From Latrodectus hesperus (Eukaryota; Arthropoda; Arachnida; Araneae; Theridiidae), in NCBI GenBank assembly GCA_037975125.1, contig CM075852.1:16381319-16445318 (forward strand): 64,000 nt of DNA, written 5' to 3'. This document shows positions 42,669 to 56,292 of the stretch, in pieces (position 1 is the first letter of the stretch; every line of letters begins with the position of its first letter). The notes beneath the pieces are model-generated. The model had not been told where the DNA came from. It was given only the letters and a program-made list of their open reading frames with translations, and made no database searches. Position numbers and translations under genes: made by a program.

Positions 42669-43981
42669 AATTTCAGTTCTAAAATTAGCATGTATATTAA
42701 CTTAATGAAAAATTCAAATACTATATGAATTTCTTTCATTTATTGGGCTCTATTACAATAACTGTTATCCAAATTAAAAAAAAGCATTATTTTATTTTTA
42801 ATTTTTGTTACTAAACAATATTTCTTTAAAAACTATTTGTAATGAATTGAATAACATTAATTAATTATGCTTATAAAGTAAATTTTTCTGATAATTAATG
42901 TAAATTAAAAATAATGCAAATTTATTATGCATGTTACATTTACACACACATGTATTTCCTATAACATTCAATGTTTATCACTGTATATTTCTTTACTTTT
43001 ACTTTCAATATTTTTTATATATGTCTACTATATATAAAATACTTTGAGGAATAGTTTTGTACTTTTTTTATATCTGACAAATACTTATTCGGAAGAATTA
43101 TAAGTATTGGAAGAACTATTTCTCAAAGTCTTGTTTCTTGGACATTCTATACCTTAGATATTTTTCATTTTGAAAAATGCTTATAATATTCAAAAATATA
43201 ACATTGGGAATTTAGTTTAAGGTGGGAATAAGCATTAATATCGAAGCGAATGAGTTAATAATTATCAAGTACATTTATATACCCATAATTTAACATTCGT
43301 AATTTTCTAATTTTTATAAATTCTAGTTAAATGTAATATGTTTCAGTAACTTGAAATTGTGTCATGCGCTTCTTCTAAGAAGAGTAATTAAAACTAAAAA
43401 GAATTTCTATTTTACAGAGAAAATTATTTTACTTTCAAAGTCACAAAAAATGTAATTATAAAGTAAAAAATATTAGTTTCAAGGAAATATTTTAAATGTA
43501 AATGTAGTAAGTATGGAAAAATAATTGCTATAGTTAAAACTTTAGATACTTATATTACATTTTTGGATTTTTATTTGTATAATATTTTGCAGTCTAATTT
43601 AAACAATAGTTTAAAATTTCAAAATCAGAAATTTTTATTTAGTTTGGACGAATATTTAGCTTAAGTTCACTCGAATATTTATTATAATTTGGTATGAAAT
43701 AAAGAATGAATATTATCGGCATGAGATAATAACTTATCATTAAGATAATGTATAAAGTATACTTATCATTAAGATAATACTTTTGCAATGTTGATTTTGA
43801 CATATTTTTAATTTTTGTCAATATTAATTAATTATCAATAATTTTGCTATCTTCGTTTAAATTTATATTAATATCTGCATAGTTTTTGTAGATAGCTTAA
43901 ATTGTTTTCTTTATAAGTTAACAATAGTTTTTTATAAGTGTTGATAGATTTAAAAAATATATCATAGCATAGCGTTATAGT
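42669..43981. other. AT-rich stretch
   Basis: Nothing recognised. Confidence 0.5.
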
Positions 43982-44089
43982 AAGGAAATTACTGTGTAAC
44001 AATAATAAATAAATATTTCTTGAGCATATTATGTGTGTTTTACGGCTTCAAAAAATATTTATTTATCATTGTTACACAGTAATTTCCTT
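43982..44089. repeat. 44-bp near-perfect inverted repeat
   Basis: The arms 43982-44025 and 44045-44089 pair with only a few differences around a 19-base loop. The arm begins AAGGAAATTACTGTGTAACA. It has the dimensions of a small fold-back element or a long hairpin RNA precursor. No clear target duplication was seen. A SINE begins 20 bp later. Confidence 0.9.
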
Positions 44090-44109
44090 TCCATTATGTT
44101 TTACGTTTT

Positions 44110-44420
44110 GCCGACCGATGGCTGAGTGGTTTGCGCTCCTGAATCCTGAGCCGTGGGTCCCGGGTTCGAATCCCGGTTTGGGCATGGATGTTACTTTATT
44201 TCTCTGTTCTCTCTGTGTTTTTCTGTACTTCTTCTGTGTTGATGTTTATGAATGTAGCCCATCCTGTAAATAGGTTTGTGGTGGCATGGCACGGGCAACA
44301 CTTTTCGTCTCCGTGACTTGGTTCTCAGATGCCAGCTGGGTAACGGCAAATGAGTAGCAGTTTCTGGCCTTGTTGTGGCAGAGGGTTCGTCACCCTAGTA
44401 CCTGCCGTTTGAAGGAAAAT
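44110..44420 (+). mobile_element. tRNA-headed SINE (family C)
   Basis: The head GCCGACCGATGGCTGAGTGG then TTTGCGC is a good A-box region, and CGGGTTCGAATCCCGG is a perfect B box with a T-stem. It continues TTTGGGCATGGATG, as families A and B do. The body (GGTGGCATGGCACGGG.., TTGTGGCAGAGGGTTCG) is unlike the other families. The 3' end is uncertain. Confidence 0.85.
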
Positions 44421-45095
44421 TTTTTGCGTTTTACAGTTACAAAATGCATAGTTTTACAAGGAAGTAAAAATGTTACTCTTGAATTACTACATAATTCATA
44501 AGATGGTTGAATGATCTGAAAAACATTTTTGACTCTCGAAATTTTTTTTCAAATCATTTAAAGTATGTAATTATTTTAAAAATCATTAAATACATTTTAA
44601 TGAAAGTATTTTTTTATTCAGTCTTCATATTATTTTTCATCTTTATGAATTATTAATCTTCAAAATGTTTTGTTTTCATATTTACTTCTTACTTTAAAAA
44701 TGTCTTTTTATTTTATCAAGTTTTAAAATTCGATCTTTATTAAAAAATTATCATATTTTTCCACTTGAAAGTTTTATTTTAAATGACAAGTATGGATACA
44801 AAATGGTTTGTTTTGTATACCAGAAATAATTAAAAAAGAATAATCTTACCTTTAATATTACTAAAATTAATAAATGTTATGCATATCGATAACAAGTGAC
44901 AAATGACATTAAACTATGATTAACAATTTTATTATGTAAAAGCATACACTTATGAATTGTAATACAATAGTTCCCTAAAAGTATCAGCAAGTACTTTATT
45001 TTATGATAGATAACAAAGTTTAAGCTGATAATAACAGTCTGGTGAAAACATATTTTTTATAAAGAATGGAGGAATTAAAAAGAAATTCGGTGTGG

Positions 45096-45098
<3 letters not shown>
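44421..45098. other. AT-rich stretch
   Basis: Nothing recognised. Confidence 0.5.

Positions 45099-45168
<70 letters not shown>
45099..45168. repeat. (TA)n microsatellite
   Basis: About 70 bp of pure TA. Confidence 0.99.
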
Positions 45169-45173
<5 letters not shown>

Positions 45174-46429
45174 ATATTTTCTTAATATATTAGTAATATC
45201 ATATATCAAAAAGCTAATTTATTCATTCAGGTAAACAATAAGTTTAAATTATAAAAATTTTAAAAAAGTTGTTATTTTTTGTTTAATTTTTTGTTTGATA
45301 AAAAATTTTGTGAATATGGATTTTGGTGTAAAAACAAACTATTAGTTTTTATAAATTACACTATTTTTTTATGAAAATGTCATTTTAATTCTTCTTTTTA
45401 TTTCACAAAATTATGAGAATCGGAATGAAATTTTCCTCTGTTTTGAATTCTCAGTAAGAATTAAATGAGAATTCTAAAAGCTACTTTTATCTCTAAATAG
45501 CTCTTTTTATGAGAATCTCTTGTTAGTCAGCTTTTTTTCCAATAAAACTGAATTCAAGTTTGAAGTTTTTGTAAAGATAAAATGAATTTTCTATTTTCCA
45601 GCAACTTTTTCTAACGAGAAAGAAGGGAATGTTTTTAGAAAAGTTGAATGTTTGTGCAATTTATTGGGTAAGAAATCCAATATCCTTCGAAACTTATTTT
45701 TATGAAGGATGAATATATATATCAGAAAAAATAGGGATAATTAACTTGCCTTATCAAAATAAATTTCAAAAAATATTCAAAACAAACCAATAAATTTATT
45801 ATGTATGTTATTCAAATTTGCGTCATTTGAATATTTTTTAACATTTTTGGATTTGTTAGTAAAGATGATTGCATTTTAAATCATATTTAGAGCTATGCTT
45901 AGATATTAATTTCGATATTTAAATCTTGAGAAAATATTGTATTCATCCAAGAAGATTTGCAAGTTTCTGATTAATACGTTCTCAATTATGTGAAAAGATA
46001 TCTCTCATTATACAACAATAATTCCTTTGAAACCTTAAAACAATTTCAGTGCAAAAGTGAGATTAAAATCCACTTATTTTATTCTTGTAAGAAAGTTTTT
46101 TCTAGTTTAGATGTGAAAAAACAACAAATGATTTTGTTTGAATATTATTTAATGATTACATCATATAATATTAACTAAACTTTTGATATTTTTTGACAAT
46201 TGTCTGAATGATTTATTGTTTTTAATTCGATGTATTATATTAATATCATTTGGCAATAAAATTATTCATAAGAAAACATAACGAGAAGGAAGGAAGAAAA
46301 GTTTACTAAATAAGTGATTAGTTTCATTTCAAAGATTTTAGATTTGTTCATTAATATATGATAAACAAGAAAGAGTTCCTACCCTTTTTTTAATTTGTTG
46401 CCTGTGAATGCAATGAAAATTAGTATATG
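45169..46429. other. AT-rich stretch
   Basis: No feature recognised. Confidence 0.5.
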
Positions 46430-48550
46430 ACGGGTTGAGACACCGGTAAGTCGAGAGTATAAATACCAGTCGTTACAAAAGCGGGTCAATTGCGCACATT
46501 CATCCACCGTAACTGGTACTGTAGCGACCTGGGGCCTGAGCAGCTACCAGGCGCGTCGGTAGGCGGTGGATCACCGAACGTCCTGTAGGAATGACAGGAT
46601 AGCCTTGAATATAGAATCAGAGGCCGCGAACCAGCTCCCGTAAACCCTGGTGTTATGCGTTCCGTGCCTAGGGCTAATTGGCAACGCGGTATTGGTGTCT
46701 AGTTGCCTGGCAAACTTCTAGAGTAATTTGCCTTGCCCAGTATCTCAGGCAATGCTGGGTGGACTTATATTACCTGAGCTTATAAATTGTTATCTTGTGG
46801 CTGAAAAGACACAAGAAATAACAAGCCTTTCTGCATCTACAGGTGATGCCTCTGAAGTTGACCTTGCTGAAAAAGACAAGTGAACTCAGAGGCTGTCTTG
46901 TAAAGGGGCAGCAATGAATCCTTCACTTGAGGTAGAAATGACCTCCAAACCATCTTCTTCTGGTGAAAGTCAGGAAGCTATTCCTAGCATGACTGACTTT
47001 CTGACCAGATGGGACTGTTTCAGCAAGACCTTATCTGCTGGAAATGTCATATGCAAGAGGAAATGGCAGAGCATGTCATTTACGAATGTGAGGCTCTTGC
47101 CCTCCCTAGATTAACTTCTTTAGGCTTCATCCATACTAGAGAGTTACACCTAGACTCCATTAAAGGGTTATCGGACTTTATTAATAAAGTGGGAGACCCG
47201 AGCAACTGGAACTAGGAAACATTGGGTTTGGAGTTAATGGTACAAAATGCTGATAAAAGCAGAGGTGCCCAATGACATACAAACCCAATTCTAAGAAGAA
47301 GAAGAAGGTACTGTAGCGAAGAGCAATGCCTGTGCTGAAGGAGCTCGTTCAGTATCGTTGGCTTTACGACTTGGAAGTAGATTTTATCAGTGACTGCATC
47401 AGGTCGCCGAGTATGTCAAGCATTTGGAGGTGGGGCTGTTAATAAACATACGGCAAGACACTGGTTCTAAAAATTCAGGTCGGGAGATTTGTTCTCTGTG
47501 ATGAAGCTGGTGTTTGGAGAATTAGTCATAAAGCGGTTCACTATGAGGTGCTACCAACTGACCAAATAGTCATCGCGGATCTGAGATCGCAGCAGTTGGA
47601 ACAGATGCAAAAGACATTACATCAGAAGGAACAAGCACTAGTCAATCTGTTTTTGTCCAATAACTTGAGGCCGCATGCCCATTGGGTGGTCAGGAATACC
47701 ATACAGCGTCTTGGTTGGGAGATCCTGTGCCAACCTCCTTTCTCATCTGACCTTGTACCGTCATATTACCACCATCAACATAGCATATACAACATCGGAG
47801 ATCTCAGAAAGTTTAATTCAACTCAACAAACTATTTCGCACCCTATTCGCAAGATAGGAGTGGTGAGGAAATATTCAAAATGAGTGCCACATGAATTAAG
47901 TCAGAAGGATTTAATGATCGAGTCATCATATGCACATCTCTGCTTATCCAGAACAAAATTGAGCCTTGATTCAACCGGATGATAACGTGGGATGAAAACT
48001 GGATTACCTACGAAAACATCATAAAGAAAAGGGTATATTATGTGAAAAACTTATCCCTTCCAATTCTAAATCAAATTTGATTCTGAATAAGAGAATGTTG
48101 TGGGATATTTGAGGACGAATATATTATGAGAATTAAAAATTGAACGAAAAGTTAAATTTCGAAAAGTATTGTCAGCAATTGGATAATTTAAAGAGAGCAG
48201 TCCAAGAAAGAGGCCAAGAAAAGAGTTAGTCGAAAAATTGCACAACTAGGTTGGATAATTCTGTCTCATACACCATATTCAACGGACTTATCACCCCCTA
48301 CAATTATCACTTGTTATTTTACAGAATTTTTGAAGGGCGAAAAATTCACAAATGACAAAGATATAAGTCAAGCCCTGTTCCCATTTTTCACACAATATAA
48401 CATTTTTGAAAAAGAGGTATACAAATGACGTTGACAAGAAGTTGTTAATAATAATGACAAGTATATCATTTAATAAAATTTATTGACGTTATGAAAAATT
48501 TTTATTTGTATTGCGCAACCCCTATATGCTACTCTGTCAATTGTTCCAAA
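46430..48550 (+). pseudogene. scrambled mariner transposase fossil
   Basis: Mariner-family blocks follow in an unusual order. TARHWF.KFRSGDLF near 47450-47490 is the end of the N-terminal DNA-binding part. A C-terminal block follows: QLEQMQKTLHQKEQALVN, then LRPHAHWVV..LGWEILCQPPFSSDLVPS near 47595-47770. Next is the middle part, KIGVVRKYSK then VPHELSQKDLM near 47850-47920, and RMITWDENWITYENIIKKRV near 47978-48035 (first catalytic D). A second, different C-terminal block ends the array: YCQQLDNLKRAVQERG near 48165, LGWIILSHTPYSTDLSPP near 48252-48300, and FLKGEKFTNDKDISQALF. TATTGCGCAACCCC near 48510 may be the right terminal repeat. There are many stops. The LINE derivative interrupts its left part. 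Two mariner lineages or a duplication are needed to explain two C-termini. Confidence 0.8.
46528..47306 (+). mobile_element. non-autonomous LINE derivative, copy 2
   Basis: The element lies between exact 13-bp duplications GGTACTGTAGCGA (46515-46527 and 47307-47319). It is closely similar to copy 1 at 32.2 kb along its length, but starts about 28 bp further in. The conserved ATG is at 46914. The junction to the ORF2 C-terminal part lies at about 47008, with the same flanking bases (CTGACCAG then ATGGGACTG) as in copy 1. The ORF2-derived frame then reads MGLFQQDLICWKCHMQEEMA..EHVIYECEALALPRL to a stop near 47215. The 3'UTR ends in AAGAAGAAGAAG. The element sits inside a mariner fossil. Confidence 0.93.
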
Positions 48551-50034
48551 TACTGACAGAGCTTTCCGGTAGACCTAGTTTATTACAGCTTTATTTGTAC
48601 GATAAAATGAGCGAAATTTCTCACAGAGATTAACTGAAAACAATCGAATGAGGCTTTATAAGTGTGACACAACTTCCTTTATTTATAAAATCACCAAAAA
48701 TATAAGTGGCTTATGTAATTATCCGCTTTCCAATTACACTTACTATCTGTGGCATTTAGGGAAAATGTAAAGGGTTTGCAGGAACAGGTAAAAACAATTA
48801 ATAAAATTTTGAGAAAACGTAAAAAAAATAACACTTTAAAAAATTTACATTGTGGAAATCCAGAAAAAGGGATGGGATCTGACGTCACAAATATTTTGTT
48901 TGTTATTTCGTCAATTACCATAGATGACAATTTTGAAAGAGGAAGAAAACTACCCTTCTTTAATCGTGAAGGGAAAAGAACTCCAGAGGGGAAGACTATC
49001 TCTCCTAAATTTGTAACAGCGAGACATAAGCAACTTTACAGAGAGTAGGAATGAGTGATAAATGTAATTTAAACGAACTACAAGTGCCGTAAATTTTCTT
49101 GCGAAGTACAGATGATCAGTAGTATCTGATATTGTTAATTTGAACCGCTGTTACAAGCGTCGGCATAAAGTGTAAGAAGTTGTGGACATATGCATATAAG
49201 GACATGTGCATGCATATAAGAAGTTGTGGACCTTGAGTTATAGCAGACTATGCGGCTTCTATATACTTTCAAAAATGATTTGGTGTAAAGGAAAGTAAAC
49301 ACCAGCAGAGGTCCCTGTACCTAACCCTGAAAGGGTTTTACCAGATTTGATGGACCCGCTGGAGAGAAAAGAAAACGGAACACAGCACATACAAGACAAC
49401 ACAATTACGCTTGCAATGCAATCATTTGGAGACACTGGAAATTATTACTTTTACACAGTGAAGAGGGTTTGTAAAGTACACTATTTAACACAAATTGGGT
49501 TCCAATGGAGAGTTAACACGTGGACACGTAAGAAGCATTCAAAATAGGTATCAGACAAAATACATGACAGGAAATGGTAAGACAGGCATATAAAATACAT
49601 ATCAAATTACATGCATACAAGAAATAATGAAAATGTGGAAATACAAAAGGGAATTAAAAAGATAAATCAGAACTGAATACACATACCTGCACTTACTGCA
49701 AATTAATGAGGTAATAATGATTAATGAATAATGCATTTAGTATGAACTTTACAGTTAGGTATATCGGCTCAAAGTAAGTTAGGTCATATGAAATTCTCAG
49801 CTGTATATACAAAAAGTTTAGATAGGTTATACATAATGCATTAAAATAGGTCAATACAACATGATGACAATAATTGTAATTAAGTAATTAATTGAGAGCG
49901 CTGGAATGATGGTGAGAAAAAAGCAAGCAAATAATAATGAACTATATACAAGGAGATGAAAAACAGGTGAAATGTTACAGGTAGAGAGGGAAATGTCTAA
50001 ATGTAGAACATGAGAGAGATGGAGTATGTGGATT
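48551..50034. other. mixed stretch without a clear gene
   Basis: A 99-residue frame at 48749-49048 (plus), rich in lysine, has no recognised motif. Short direct repeats with GGACATATGCATATAAG and AAGAAGTTGTGGAC occur at 49177-49232. Part of 49560-50034 is probably the 3'UTR of the LINE at 50.0 kb. Confidence 0.35.
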
Positions 50035-50760
50035 TTACGGCTCATCTTCTTCCAGGTGAAGTCTATCACCGTCACGGGTATCGTTATCCTCCTATTTCTC
50101 TGGAATTATTAAGTCCCTATATTCAAGGAGAAAGTTTATAAAGTTAATAATTTTTAGCTTTGTAGCCTTGTTGATGGTGATGTTTTTGAGTCAGACACTT
50201 TTCAGATTGTCACTGGGCTTAGTAAAGTGCCAGGAACTCGTGATGGGGCATGTTGTAGCGTAATGAATCGGAGTACCTTCTTCTCCATATGCACAGCTCG
50301 CAGTGGGATGTACTCCTATTCCATGCAGATAACTTGGAAATGGGCCATGTCCCGTTACAAAAATCGTAATTTGTTTTGGCGAGCACTGTTGGTTCAAATT
50401 CACTTTTGTCAGGATGGAGTATACTGGGCGTCCGGTGGTATTCAGATCCCACAGAGTTTCCCAATCCTGAATTAAAGCAATTTTCCTGATCCTTTTGAAG
50501 TGAGACCGAGGAAGAGGGAGATAGATTTCCGATTCATCTGAAGAAGCAGCAATTTTCGCTAGGCGGTCTGCCAATTCGTTCCCTTCAAGTAATAGCGGCT
50601 GGTGTATCTCGGTCCAATTGTTATGCAAGCATGGACTAGACGTTTTCGATTGGCTATGAATTGAAAGCACAGTCATGCCAAAGAGGAGAAAAAAATGAGG
50701 AGGTGCATCCACTGCTGTGACTTGGATGTAGAAAGCAGGGATGTCGACCTCTTTCCCTGG
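50035..50760 (-). pseudogene. non-LTR retrotransposon ORF2 C-terminus
   Basis: The minus-strand frame from about 50712 contains GNELADRLAKIA near 50585-50550 (end of the RNase H domain, last catalytic D). Next come SHFKRIRKIALIQDWETLWD and a C-terminal knuckle region, FVTGHGPFPSYLHGIG.. with CAYGEEGTPIHYATTCPITS (C..C..H..C spacing). The same frame continues past two stops (50176 region and 50093 region) through INFINFLLEYRDLIIPEK to EEDEP and a final TAA at 50035-50037. That C-terminal tail is typical of the family. The reverse transcriptase is absent, so the copy is 5'-truncated. It is a different LINE family from those at 18.5 and 20.4 kb. Confidence 0.88.
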
Positions 50761-51410
50761 CGTGGTTCATAATTACAATAAGTTTGATGTTAGGCTAATA
50801 TTTTAAACTCGTTAACATAATTTACAATCAGCTCGCTTGCATCGTCAAGTATGTTGCAGGCAGTAACTGGAATTCGTTAATAAATGAAATTCCACTATAT
50901 TTCCTAGTTCATAGCACCATTGGCGGTGCAAATCCTGTGTTTTTTAGTTAAAAGTAAAGGAAACAATGGACACCTCGTTGACCTTCCTTTCAGCTGCAAA
51001 CAATGTAGAATGGAGAGAGCCGGCATCGAATAATGCGTAACAGACACAGCTTATTTTTCTGTGGTTCTTGATGAGGACGAGCGATCCATCATTGCCATGC
51101 ACACAATGTACCTGTTATCTCATGCTGTAGTGCATTGAAATGAGTGTGATCTGCGCCATTGGTTCGTCGTTTCTTTTAGCATCCAGTGGTTACAAATACA
51201 CATCGAGTATATTTCATTTAATTTATATGAAGATCAATGCACTATATGTTATTATTTTTTCTCGGTCGAGCTTAGAAATTACCTCGGAAGGCGCTCGTTG
51301 TCTCTAGGAGGCATTGTTAAACTGCTTACTGGTAAAAAGCATGAGAAACAATTCCAGTATTTTAAATCAGCAAACTACTTTCCCTAAGTGTCACTACAGT
51401 CTACCAAGAA
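50761..51410. other. GC-moderate unresolved stretch
   Basis: Less AT-rich than average, especially 50980-51180, with no open frame or recognised family. It may be degraded transposon sequence. Confidence 0.35.
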
Positions 51411-51672
51411 TGCGGTGACCTGGTTGGTTAGAGTGTCGTTCTCTTTATCGGATGGGATCGAGTTCGATTCACGGCTTAACTGAAGATTCGTAGTATTCGC
51501 TAAAGGCAGCTCCGGCACGTTCGTGGTCGCAATGTGCTCCAAGTGAAATGATACCTTTGGGGGCAGCAGGCCAATTAATGGGACTCTTCTGTTTGGTTCA
51601 AAATCTCAAAGCTGGTAGAACTCAATTCAGGGCTAGGTAGGGGAAGCATGATGGTGCAACAACAGCAATAGT
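51411..51672 (+). mobile_element. tRNA-headed SINE (family E)
   Basis: The head GCGGTGACCTGGTTGGTTAG then AGTGTCG is an A-box region, and GAGTTCGATTCACGG is a B-box variant. The body has AATGTGCTCCAAGTGAAATG, shared with 63.1 kb and, more weakly, 18.1 kb. It ends GTGCAACAACAGCAATA. Confidence 0.8.
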
Positions 51673-53934
51673 CGCCCATAATATGCTCATGCCCTGCAAT
51701 GCTAATCTGTGCATATTTTATTGCCCAAAATGCATGATGTATGTTTCACTTGAACACACCTTTTAGGATTTGCATTTGTTTTTCCGACAGTTTATATATT
51801 TATGTGTGTTTGTGTATACATAAAATTACGCGCAACCAGATTTATCAACGACATAAGAAACCTGCTGCTAAGACTGATTTTAGGATGAAATATTTCTTTT
51901 TTCTCTGGTTCATAATCTTGTTTTAAAATAAAAACTTTGTATCTTGTTTTTGAATACATTTACATGTCACCTTTATTTTAAAATTCATGTTTGCTTCCCA
52001 CTCCTTTAATATATATTTTTGATTATTTAAAAATAGTTATGATTTGAGAAAGAGGTGTTTTCTGAAACAAAATACCTTTTCCCTAAGCAATTTGAATGTT
52101 TGTAATGATTGATTAAAGCATGATAAACACACACATAATTTAATATGACTCTGAAATACTAGACTTCTATGTTTCTTTGCTTTTTTCTAACGAGGTTTAA
52201 ATTAAACTAAGACGAATTCCATTAAGATTATTTCTTTAGATTAATTTAATGTCCTAGTATAGCTAATGATATTCGTCGGCTGGCAGCTAATTATTTTCAA
52301 TTCTAAGTTCACCATTTAAGTATGTAATTATTCTTCTGAAAGAAGGATGGATTGAAATCTGATTTCATTAATATTACTTGCATTCTCATTAAGAAGATTA
52401 TGTATAATCACTAATAAATAAAAAAAGGTAAATTATATGGAAACCTTTTTTTTTTAATTTTTGAAAATCATTGTACACATAATTATTTTTAGTTATTCTA
52501 ATACCTTCTAAAAGTCTATGATCGATGGTAATTCAAGTAGCTAAATTCTTTATCCTGAATAATTAGGATTATTAACACTTTCTTCATTTAAGATAATAAT
52601 GAAAGGAAACTCTTTTAAATATTATTACATTATAGGAATAATATTATTTTCCAACTTAGTAATTTACTTTTTCTGTTGCATTTAACCAATAATTGAGTGC
52701 TTGTGGTTTTTACTCTTTCATAAAACCTCTCAAATGTGATAATTCTAATTACAATAATTTTCCTGGAAAGTGAAAGGGAGCACAATAAGTGAATGTATTT
52801 TATACAATAATATATAGATATGAGTTTAAAAATATCTTCCATAACTTTTTATACTTGTTATGCATAAAGTATATGAGGTAAAATAGTACCTGTTATGTAT
52901 AAGCCTTTTATGTAATTTTATACTTGTTATATATAAAGTATATGGGTTAAAATATATATAGTACAGATAAAGTAAAGCATTATGGCTATTTGAAAAGATA
53001 AATTCTTTATGAGTATACTTTTAAAAGATGTTGCCAGTAAAGAGTTTAGAATAAAACACACAATTATGATTCACAGGATGTTTTAACACTCCCAAAAATT
53101 TAGGAACTCTCATAGATTTCTATCAATTTATAGTAATATATTTTGAGATATTTGTATTATTAGAAAGTTATTAAGTAAAAATTTATAAATTATGACATTG
53201 AAAATGTATAGTGCATTAAAATTTCCATCAACATTATTGGTTTTATCTTGGGAAGTGTTAAGAATTCTATAATGAACAAGATAAAATATTTCTTAAAATT
53301 CAGTTATATTTTGTACAAAAAACTATGACACATTTGATTTCTTTATTTAAAATCCATTATTGTTTTTAGATATCATTGAAAAAATTTGTAACAAAAATGA
53401 ACCATTAAGGAAATTGATAAAATTTGCATAATTATAATAAAAAGTATATTTTTGTTGAAATTTTGGCTACAGGGATCAGAAAATAATAACACGAATTAAA
53501 AAATTAAACATTACACTTCTATAAATAACATTATAATGCTTGATGCTAATCTGAACAAATTAAGATAATTTTTATTATTTCACAAATAAATAATTTTTAC
53601 TTATAAAAGCAATGCTTTTGAATTCTTTATAATTTTAAGAATTTTACTCCCTATATTTCCTGAAAAAAATCGATATTTACTAATTATGTAATTTTTTAAA
53701 ATATTTTACGAATTTAATCATGGACAGGCATGGAAACTTAAATACTTTAGGATGTCAAATAATAGGTGAAAATTAAAAAAAGTTACAAAATATAATGCAT
53801 GTTCTTTGTATTGAATTCCTTTTGTGCAATGTATTTTTCTTTGTATTCAATTGTAATTTACATTTATTTCATATATATGGGATAAGATTTGACTTTAATT
53901 TAAATGCATTCAGGTACTCACGCACACATACATA

Positions 53935-53936
<2 letters not shown>
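51673..53936. other. AT-rich stretch with one short direct repeat
   Basis: A TTATACTTGTTAT..ATAAAGTATATG unit is repeated at 52849 and 52918 (69-bp spacing). No gene recognised. Confidence 0.5.
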
Positions 53937-54599
<663 letters not shown>

Positions 54600-55020
54600 T
54601 TCTGAAACTTGAATTTTATCTAGCACAACGAAGTGCAGTGGATGTTGATAGAATTGAAAAACGTTGGACATCAAGGCTGAGGAATAAATTTTAAGAAACC
54701 ACAGAAATCTTTGATGTTTACCAGAACAAGGCTCACAGCAAGTTATAACAATATCATCTTGTTAACAAATCTTCGAATCAGAACAGACAACGTCACTCAT
54801 TTGCAAGGATCATTTGCTAACAGAATGTAAGATCACAAGTCCGACAATTTGAAATAAATTTATGGAGAATAGGCTTTATACATGTAAGCCAATAGTACAT
54901 TGTGCTGATTCCTAGACAATAGAACGAAAAGTGTGTGTTATTGGAAAAGTGATTGGAATCAAGTGTTTTTTATCGGGAAATTCTGTTCAGTTTGGAGTGA
55001 GAATCAGACAAATCTTGGCA
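54600..55020 (+). pseudogene. possible Tc1-like transposase fossil
   Basis: Near 54951-55020 the plus strand reads DWNQVFFIGKFCSVWSENQT, which resembles the EWNKVLFSDESRFCL block of Tc1 transposases with the catalytic D replaced. Upstream there are only broken frames. Weak but position-consistent. Confidence 0.35.
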
Positions 55021-56292
55021 TGAAAAGAAATACTCTCATTCGAAATAATTCTATTTTTGCTTGGTCTTACATTGAGGAAAAATCACTTAATAGTAGACTG
55101 TGAGTAAAATAGGTGGAAGTATGGTTTTGTATATCATTTGGAATAATAATTTAATTGGATTAACCAACGCAACCAATACTTTTTCCCTTCACATCATATT
55201 TTATACTTCAAACATTGTATTAATTTCTTTTAATGGATAGTAACGACAAAAAACGTAACTCGCCTTATGGTTAATATGCTAGAAGTCGAAATGTTAAGCA
55301 TGCTTTTTTTGACGTAAATGTGGTTGAGAGTGCTTAGGGCACACTCATTTCTTCTTTATTAGCGTAGAAATTAAGATCGTACTTCTTCAGGATTAAATTA
55401 CTTAAGTCCTATCGGTGAAAGTTTCGCATCAATGTAAGAACAATTCCCAAGCAATCTTAACAGTTTTAGAGGTTCACTAGCCTATTGGACATTTTATTAT
55501 CAAAGAATGCATTATTTGTCATTTACATTTTGCTAAATTAATATTTTGAAGCATTTTTCATATTCTTTTTAAAATACTAAGAATTAAAGTTACCATACAT
55601 TTGCTTGCTTTTTCTTCCTTAGACAGATTTAAGCGTACACCTTCCAATTTTTATTCATTGTAAATATTGCATAATGTATTCCTTAATTTTTGTTTTCTTT
55701 CGTATTTTTGAGAGTAGTTTGAGAATTAAATGGTCTTTCTCAATGGTATTACAAATGTTCTAGACAAGATTAAATTCAAGTGACTTCGATTACTAAGAAA
55801 ACCTATCTACAAAATGTTCATTCCTCATGTGTTCAAATATTATTGAACAGTAATTAGGAAAAATACTAAAAAAAGTAATGCCTAAAATGGGATCTTAAAA
55901 AATAAACGTTACGTAATCATATGATCTTCTGAAATACCTTGGTAACGTATACTTTGATAAAAGTTGTCATATGCGCTATATATATCCCTTTTAAGCTCAC
56001 GCGAAGAAATTCTAGACGAGATTTACATCCATGGTTAACATGAAAAACTTCATGTTCCCTCTCTTTCATATGATTTATCAAGGACACGAAAACAATTACT
56101 AACATGAGCAACTGCTAATCTTAACTCATAGTTTATAGAAATACTGCCAAATTCTTGTGCCCTGAATATCTTTTTTTGTGCAATGAATCACATAATTTGT
56201 ACATTAATGATTTCAATATCTTGTTACAACAATACAATTTTTATTTTATGTGGGATATCTGCTAAAACATTCTTGTACATAAATGTAAATTT
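55021..56292. other. AT-rich stretch
   Basis: Nothing recognised. Confidence 0.5.

Noticed and set aside
48749..49048. 99-residue lysine-rich frame
   Set aside because: No recognised motif and no supporting splice or promoter signal; it is reported only as part of an unassigned stretch.
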